A stretch of DNA of 64,000 bases from Bradyrhizobium ottawaense (GTDB lineage: Bacteria > Pseudomonadota > Alphaproteobacteria > Rhizobiales > Xanthobacteraceae): contig NZ_CP029425.2 of the NCBI RefSeq assembly GCF_002278135.3, forward strand, positions 8,222,001-8,286,000, read 5' to 3'. Position 1 is the first letter of the stretch, and the number at the start of each line of letters is the position of its first letter. The notes under the pieces are model-generated. The model was not told the origin of the DNA. It saw only the letters and a list, made by a program, of their open reading frames with translations, and searched no databases. A program made the position numbers and the translations under genes. This document shows positions 59,398 to 64,000 of the stretch, piece after piece.

Positions 59398-60585
59398 ATG
59401 TCGAAGTCGACCACCAACTACCGTCCCGAAACCCGCCTGGTCCATTCCGGCACCCTGCGCTCGCAATATGGCGAGACGTCGGAGGCGCTGTTCCTGACCC
59501 AGGGCTATGTCTACGACACCGCGGAGCAATGCGAGGCGCGGTTCAAGGGCGAGGATCCGGGCTTCATCTATTCGCGCTACTCCAATCCCACCATCGCGAT
59601 GTTCGAGCGCCGCATGATCGAGCTCGAAGGCGCCGAAGCCGCCCGCTCGGCGGCGACCGGCATGGCCGCGGTGACGACGGCGATCCTGGCGCCTCTCAAG
59701 GCCGGCGACCACGTCGTGGCCTCCCGCGCCCTGTTCGGCTCGTGCCTCTACGTCATCCAGGACCTGCTGCCGCGCTACGGCATCGAGACCACGCTGGTCG
59801 ACGGTCTCGATCTCGACCAATGGCAGCGCGCCGTCAGGCCGAACACCAAGACGTTCTTCCTGGAGAGCCCGACCAACCCGACCCTCGACGTGCTCGACAT
59901 TCCCGGGATTGCCGAGATCGCGCACAAGGGCGGCGCGCGGCTCGTCGTCGACAACGTGTTCGCAACGCCGATCTGGCAGAGCCCGCTCGCGCTCGGGGCC
60001 GACGTCGTGGTCTATTCCGCGACCAAGCACATCGACGGCCAGGGGCGCTGCCTCGGCGGCATCATCCTGTCGTCGGAAGCCTTCATCGCCGAGCACATCC
60101 ACAATTTCATGCGCCAGACCGGCCCGTCGATCTCGCCGTTCAACGCCTGGGTCCTGCTCAAGGGCCTGGAGACGCTGGGCGTACGCGTGCGCGCGCAGAC
60201 CGACACCGCCGCGCGCATCGCCGACGTGCTCGCGAGCCATCCGAAGATCTCGCGGCTGGTTTTCCCGGGCCGCGCCGATCATCCGCAGGCAGCGCTGGTG
60301 AAGAAGCAGATGCGTGGCGGCTCGACGCTGGTCGGCTTCGAGGTCAAGGGCGGAAAGGCTGCAGCGTTCCGCGTGCTCAACGAATTGAAGCTGGCGAAGA
60401 TCTCGAACAATCTCGGCGACGCCAAGAGCCTCGTCACGCATCCGGCGACCACGACGCATCAGCGTCTGAAGCCGGAGGACCGCGCCGCGCTCGGCATCAG
60501 CGAAGGTTTTATCCGCTTCTCCGCGGGGCTCGAGCATGCCGATGATCTGATCGAGGATCTGACGGCGGCGCTGGAGAAGGCGTAG
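59398..60585 (+). CDS. metZ: O-succinylhomoserine sulfhydrylase
   Basis: 395 residues of the Cys/Met metabolism PLP family. Makes homocysteine from O-succinylhomoserine and sulfide. The PLP lysine is Lys210 in YSATKHIDGQGR, with RYSNPTIAMFE, ESPTNPTLDVLD and the late THPATTTHQRL segments. The MetZ assignment is favoured over cystathionine enzymes by the sequence and by the SAM-II riboswitch. ATG at 59398 has GGAGGTACCT before it. Repression by SAM would match the pathway's end product. Confidence 0.95.
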   Translation: MSKSTTNYRPETRLVHSGTLRSQYGETSEALFLTQGYVYDTAEQCEARFKGEDPGFIYSRYSNPTIAMFERRMIELEGAEAARSAATGMAAVTTAILAPLKAGDHVVASRALFGSCLYVIQDLLPRYGIETTLVDGLDLDQWQRAVRPNTKTFFLESPTNPTLDVLDIPGIAEIAHKGGARLVVDNVFATPIWQSPLALGADVVVYSATKHIDGQGRCLGGIILSSEAFIAEHIHNFMRQTGPSISPFNAWVLLKGLETLGVRVRAQTDTAARIADVLASHPKISRLVFPGRADHPQAALVKKQMRGGSTLVGFEVKGGKAAAFRVLNELKLAKISNNLGDAKSLVTHPATTTHQRLKPEDRAALGISEGFIRFSAGLEHADDLIEDLTAALEKA

Positions 60586-60601
60586 CCACGTATTCGCAAT
60601 C

Positions 60602-60691
60602 GTAGGGTGGGCAAAGCGAAGCGTGCCCACCGTTCTCGATTACAACGACGAGGTGGTGGGCACGGCGCTTTGCGCCTTTGCCCACCCTACG
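60602..60691. repeat. Composite palindromic repeat, family F5
   Basis: CGTAGGGTGGGCAAAGCG and the inverted CTTTGCCCACCCTACG enclose CGTGCCCACC / GGTGGGCACG arms. It matches 53602 but is nine bases shorter in the centre. Lies between metZ and the convergent SGNH gene. Confidence 0.82.
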
Positions 60692-60700
60692 GCAGCGTGC

Positions 60701-61693
60701 CTACATCGGCCGATAGGTCCGCACATCCCCCGGCACGTTCACGCCCAGCTTGATCTGCCCCACCGAGCGGATGATGTCGTCGCCGAGCAGCTGGGCGAAG
60801 CAGGCATAGCCCCAATCGTTCATGTGCAGGCCGTCTGCGATGACGAAGCTCTCGACCGGAATCGATTGGTTCTCGTGCCAGTCGCGCATCACCTCGAAGC
60901 GCGGGAAGATGCCGACGTGACGAAGCTCGGCGACCTTGCCGAGCAGCTTCACCATCTTGCCGGCGCTTTCGCCGCGCTGGTTGACGGCCGGCGAATATTG
61001 CGGATCGACCAGCACGATGTCGGCGCCGCCGGCGGCCTGGATGCGGCTGATGCCGTCCTCGACCATTTTGGCGGTGTCGCCGGGATCGAGATTGCGCAGC
61101 ACCGCGTTGGTGCCGACCTGCCAGATCACGAGATCCGGATGCACGTCGATCACCTGGGTCTGGAGACGCTTCATCATCTCGGGCGCATCCTCGCCGCCGA
61201 CGCCGGCATTGACGACGGTGATGTCGGCGGTCGGATAATGGCGGCGCAGCTGGGCGGCAAGACGATTCGGATAATTGAACTCCGGCGAGCTCGCGCCGAA
61301 TCCTGCGGTCGACGACGAGCCGAACGCGACGATGAGGACGGGCTGGCCGGCGACGAGCTTGCCCGCGACATGCGGCAGCGAGCCCATCGCCTTGGAGCCG
61401 CCCTTCGGCGGCAGGCAGGGCACGCGGTTGAAGACGTCGCCGGCGGATTTGGCGACCTGTTTCACCTTGTCGATGGCGCGCGCGGTGATGCCGCGCTGCT
61501 CGGGAGAGGTTGCGGCGACATTGGTCTGTGAGGGCGAGGCGGGCGCGGGATCAGCCGACTGCGCGGGTGCGGGCGTCGCCTGTGCGGCTTGCGTCTGCGC
61601 ATGGGACTGCGGGGCCGGCGCCAGCAACAACAGCACTGCTGCTGCAGGCGCGGCCAGCCATGCCGTCAGGCAAAAAGGGCGGAGAGAACTCAT
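60701..61693 (-). CDS. Secreted SGNH/GDSL hydrolase with intact catalytic residues
   Basis: 330 residues. Signal peptide ends near residue 32 (SHAQTQA); a Gln/Ala/Pro-rich linker of about 35 residues follows. The SGNH domain has block I AFGSSSTAGFG (Ser near 126-128), block II VVNAGVGGE (Gly), block III WQVGTNAVL (Asn196) and block V ADGLHMND (Asp287, His290). All four catalytic positions are filled. It hydrolyses or transfers an acyl group, probably on a polysaccharide, in the periplasm. It is 12 bases after the sister SGNH-like gene, which directly follows opgC. Confidence 0.9.
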   Translation of the reverse strand: MSSLRPFCLTAWLAAPAAAVLLLLAPAPQSHAQTQAAQATPAPAQSADPAPASPSQTNVAATSPEQRGITARAIDKVKQVAKSAGDVFNRVPCLPPKGGSKAMGSLPHVAGKLVAGQPVLIVAFGSSSTAGFGASSPEFNYPNRLAAQLRRHYPTADITVVNAGVGGEDAPEMMKRLQTQVIDVHPDLVIWQVGTNAVLRNLDPGDTAKMVEDGISRIQAAGGADIVLVDPQYSPAVNQRGESAGKMVKLLGKVAELRHVGIFPRFEVMRDWHENQSIPVESFVIADGLHMNDWGYACFAQLLGDDIIRSVGQIKLGVNVPGDVRTYRPM

Positions 61694-61705
61694 TAACGCT
61701 AGACC

Positions 61706-62485
61706 TCAATTTTGCTGCTGGGCCGGCTCCAGATGGGCTGCGTCGATCACGAACTGTGCCAACGCCCGGCCAAGGCAATCATGAACCTGCTTCGCCAGTT
61801 CGGGCCCGCGGGACGGGCTGAACAGGTCGAACTGACCCTGATCATTCCACTGCCGCATGATCGTGAAGCGATCGAACAGCGGAATATCATGCTCCTGCGC
61901 CACGACGCGCATATTATCGAGAAATGGCTGGGCCGAGATCATCGTTTCGGTACGCGGGCTGTACTGCAAATTCATCAAGACGACGTCGGCCCCTGCCTTT
62001 TGCAACGCAATAACCCCCTCGGTGACTGCGCTGCGAAATTCGTCGGGATCGATGGATCGGATGGCATCCACGGTCCCGGTCTGCCAGACGACCAAAGTAG
62101 GCGTTTTTGCTTCCATCAGCTTAACGAAGGTCGAGGCGGCCTCCTCCGCCGTTCGCTTGCTCTGTATTTCTACGGAGACGTGCACCGCTTCCGACGGCGG
62201 CAGCTTTTCCTTCAGAACCGCTTCCATGCGCGCCGGATAGGAGCTGCCCTCCGAGGACGGAATCGTGGTCGAGCGGCTGCCGATGACCAGGATTTCGAGC
62301 GGCTTGCCGGCCTTGATGGCCTCGGCGACCTTGGGAAGCTGGCTTTCGCTGGTAAGCAGATAGGACGGCAATTCGCACGCCGCGGGCGCGGTGGCAGCGC
62401 CAGGCGCAGCATCGCCCGCCCGCGCCACAGGCGCGGCGAGGCTACCGCATAGCAGGACCAGGCTCAGGAGAACCTTCGCCTTCAT
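61706..62485 (-). CDS. Secreted degenerate SGNH-like protein
   Basis: 259 residues. Signal peptide with core LLSLVLLCGSLAAPVARA. An SGNH-like domain is recognisable through block I VIGSRSTT (Ser near 70-72) and block III VVWQTGTVD, and by its likeness to the neighbour (RSIDPDEFRSAVTEGVIALQ against the sister's parallel region). The oxyanion Asn is Val at about 139. Block II lacks Gly-x-Gly, and no DxxH is found near the C-terminus. It is probably a non-catalytic partner. Its ATG overlaps the opgC stop by one base. Confidence 0.82.
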   Translation of the reverse strand: MKAKVLLSLVLLCGSLAAPVARAGDAAPGAATAPAACELPSYLLTSESQLPKVAEAIKAGKPLEILVIGSRSTTIPSSEGSSYPARMEAVLKEKLPPSEAVHVSVEIQSKRTAEEAASTFVKLMEAKTPTLVVWQTGTVDAIRSIDPDEFRSAVTEGVIALQKAGADVVLMNLQYSPRTETMISAQPFLDNMRVVAQEHDIPLFDRFTIMRQWNDQGQFDLFSPSRGPELAKQVHDCLGRALAQFVIDAAHLEPAQQQN

Positions 62486-63735
62486 CAGCCCCCTCCCGCC
62501 AGATCGGCGTTGCCGACGGCGTTTTTGGTTTTCGCACCGCTCTTGTCAGCCACGCGCTTGTACCACGAAATCACCCAGGCCACGCCCCACATGATCAGGA
62601 CCCCGGAGAGACTAATCAGCGCATGCATGGCTGCCCCGCCGGAGACTTCGGCGAGAATGAAATGCCCGGCGAAGGCCAGGAAGACACCGAGGCAGAAGAT
62701 CTCGAGAGAATGCTGGCCACATAGAATCAATGGTCGCAGCCAGCGCGATTTCAAGCCCGGCCAATCCCGGGGTAGGAAGCGCACGGTGAGCGCGGCCAGC
62801 GCCAGGAAATGCGTGAAGCGCAGCACGTCGAGATCGGTCTTGTCGATCGGATACATCCACTGCTCGACCCGCTTCGGCATGAATTGGGAGAGCTGCGGCA
62901 CGTACCAGGTCAGCGTCACGTAGAACGCCGCGGCGAGATAGGCGATCGAGATCCACATCGTCACCGGCGAAGCCAGGATACGCGACATCCGTCGCGCACC
63001 TCCGAGCGCGCACCATGCACCGAAGACGAACAGCAATTGCCAGGCGAAGGGATTGAAGGCCCAGAAGCCGTTAGGATAGGCCGACAGGTAAAGATCGTAT
63101 TCCCAGGTGACCGCGTAGAGCGCGACCGAGAGGCCGAGCGTGACGTCGGGACGCCATTTCATCGACCACAGGATCAGCGGCAGTGCCAGCATCAGCACGA
63201 TGTAGAGCGGCAGCACGTCCATGTTGACGGGACGGAAGCGCAGCAGCAGCGCCTGCACGATGGTGACGTCGGGCTGCTTGAGGAAATCCATGATCCCCAT
63301 CTCTTCGGTGTAGAGCGGGTTCTCGAACCTGGTCGCGACGTAGGAGATTTCGGCGAGGAAGATCGTGAACAGGAAGACGTGGGCGACGTAGATCTGCCAG
63401 ACCCGGCGCAGGATGCGCGCGGTGGCGATGACGACGCCGCTCTCCAGCATCGCCCTTCCGTAGACGAAGGCGGCGGTGTAGCCGGAGATGAAGATGAAGA
63501 TCTCGGTGGCGTCGCTGAAGCCGTAATTGCGGATCGTGAACCAGGTCAGCAGACTCGGCGGCAGATGGTCGATGAAGATCAGCCACAGCGCCAGCCCGCG
63601 GAACAGGTCGAGCCGGAGCTCGCGCTCGCCGATGGCGGGCAGCGTGATGGCCGGCGCCCTCGCGCGCGGCTTCGCCCCCGCGGGCTTGGCGGTTCCCGCG
63701 ATCGTCGATCCCGTCACTTGGTCGGCAATGGTCAT
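62485..63735 (-). CDS. OpgC domain membrane acyltransferase
   Basis: 416 residues with ten or more membrane helices, of the OpgC family related to acyltransferase 3. OpgC adds succinyl groups to periplasmic glucans. Start of the domain: RELRLDLFRGLALWLIFIDH, with the Arg and His of the family. An Ala/Pro-rich cytoplasmic tail of about 38 residues precedes it. Two SGNH-type secreted protein genes follow in the same operon with a one-base overlap and a 12-base gap. The substrate is unproven: osmoregulated glucan or a surface polysaccharide. Confidence 0.88.
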   Translation of the reverse strand: MTIADQVTGSTIAGTAKPAGAKPRARAPAITLPAIGERELRLDLFRGLALWLIFIDHLPPSLLTWFTIRNYGFSDATEIFIFISGYTAAFVYGRAMLESGVVIATARILRRVWQIYVAHVFLFTIFLAEISYVATRFENPLYTEEMGIMDFLKQPDVTIVQALLLRFRPVNMDVLPLYIVLMLALPLILWSMKWRPDVTLGLSVALYAVTWEYDLYLSAYPNGFWAFNPFAWQLLFVFGAWCALGGARRMSRILASPVTMWISIAYLAAAFYVTLTWYVPQLSQFMPKRVEQWMYPIDKTDLDVLRFTHFLALAALTVRFLPRDWPGLKSRWLRPLILCGQHSLEIFCLGVFLAFAGHFILAEVSGGAAMHALISLSGVLIMWGVAWVISWYKRVADKSGAKTKNAVGNADLAGGG

Positions 63736-63914
63736 CGGGGCTTAAAAACCCTTGCGCAAATCGCGACGTCGAGAAGTGTACCGGCCCGGACGTCGTCTCG
63801 CAAAGCGGCCGGATCACGTCCGGGTGTCATTCCCCTCGAATTCTGGCGGGACGATGTCGCCAAAGCCGCCTCCGGCGTTTGGTTCCAGCGCCGGATTTCG
63901 GTATGATAGCAACC

Positions 63915-64000
63915 ATGTACCGCGCCGTGACCCGCCAGATCGAAGTGACCGTCGAGCCGAACTTTGTTCCGGAGCAGTCGTCGGCCGACCGCTCCCGCTA
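63915..64000 (+). CDS. apaG: ApaG N-terminus, cut by window edge
   Basis: Only the first 28 codons are present: MYRAVTRQIEVTVEPNFVPE then QSSADRSR, which match the start of ApaG, a small beta-sandwich protein linked to Co/Mg resistance. ATG at 63915. Divergent from opgC. The remaining 100 residues or so lie beyond base 64000. Confidence 0.85.
   Translation, partial: MYRAVTRQIEVTVEPNFVPEQSSADRSR

Noticed and set aside
1..64000. CRISPR array
   Set aside because: No regularly spaced direct repeats found; the repeats present are single composite palindromes.
1..64000. Insertion sequence, integrase or prophage genes
   Set aside because: No transposase, integrase or phage structural gene recognised on either strand; the palindromes lack any encoded transposase here.

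Overview
The window is chromosomal DNA from a high-GC alphaproteobacterium, most probably Bradyrhizobium or a close relative in the Nitrobacteraceae. This rests on protein character (class I lysyl-tRNA synthetase, DUF2865 and DUF6460-type proteins, long two-part dCTP deaminase, split ligase-associated repair genes), a SAM-II riboswitch before metZ, and intergenic spaces filled with composite palindromic repeats typical of that group. I see no insertion sequence, prophage, integrase or CRISPR array. The gene content reads as ordinary core and niche chromosome.

Layout. 1-8.1 kb: a truncated phosphomannomutase/phosphoglucomutase, a MntA/HepT-type pair whose HepT half is frameshifted, a retropepsin-like protease, hrpB, ugd and a membrane acyltransferase. 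8.3-15.4 kb: polA (proofreading residues missing), a LysE exporter, a GST, pyrE and a DUF2865 secreted protein. 15.7-19.0 kb: pdeM and its DEXH helicase, half of the ligase-associated DNA damage response set. 19.3-25.8 kb: small enzymes, a PHB-depolymerase-like esterase with an FAD dehydrogenase, a SCO protein and a solute-binding protein. 26-32.8 kb: lysK, alpha carbonic anhydrase, a TetR regulator facing two small genes, an S24-fold regulator lacking its catalytic dyad, and DUF952-pyrD. 33-38.6 kb: a MATE exporter, a metallo-hydrolase, a small membrane protein, then the other half of the ligase-associated set (ATP-dependent ligase and exonuclease). The ligase gene carries a palindromic repeat inserted in frame. 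38.7-41 kb: a TPR methyltransferase and a solitary Tat-exported solute-binding protein. 41-49.8 kb: an eight-gene pentose locus on the minus strand (LacI regulator, xylB, xylA, sugar ABC transporter, aldo/keto reductase, lactonase-like hydrolase). 50-58 kb: regulators, tRNA-Gly(CCC), Ogt, an AraC protein, several small genes, a second MATE exporter and a PAS protein. 58-64 kb: dcd, the SAM-II riboswitch with terminator and metZ, then an operon of OpgC plus two SGNH-type periplasmic proteins, and the start of apaG.

What stands out: (i) a compact OpgC-SGNH-SGNH operon that looks like a periplasmic acyl-transfer module with one intact and one degenerate SGNH protein; (ii) the repeat insertion inside the DNA ligase reading frame; (iii) a readable SAM-II attenuation switch; (iv) decayed or altered active sites in PolA, the S24 regulator and HepT. 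Functions are inferred from sequence recognition only; no database search was run.
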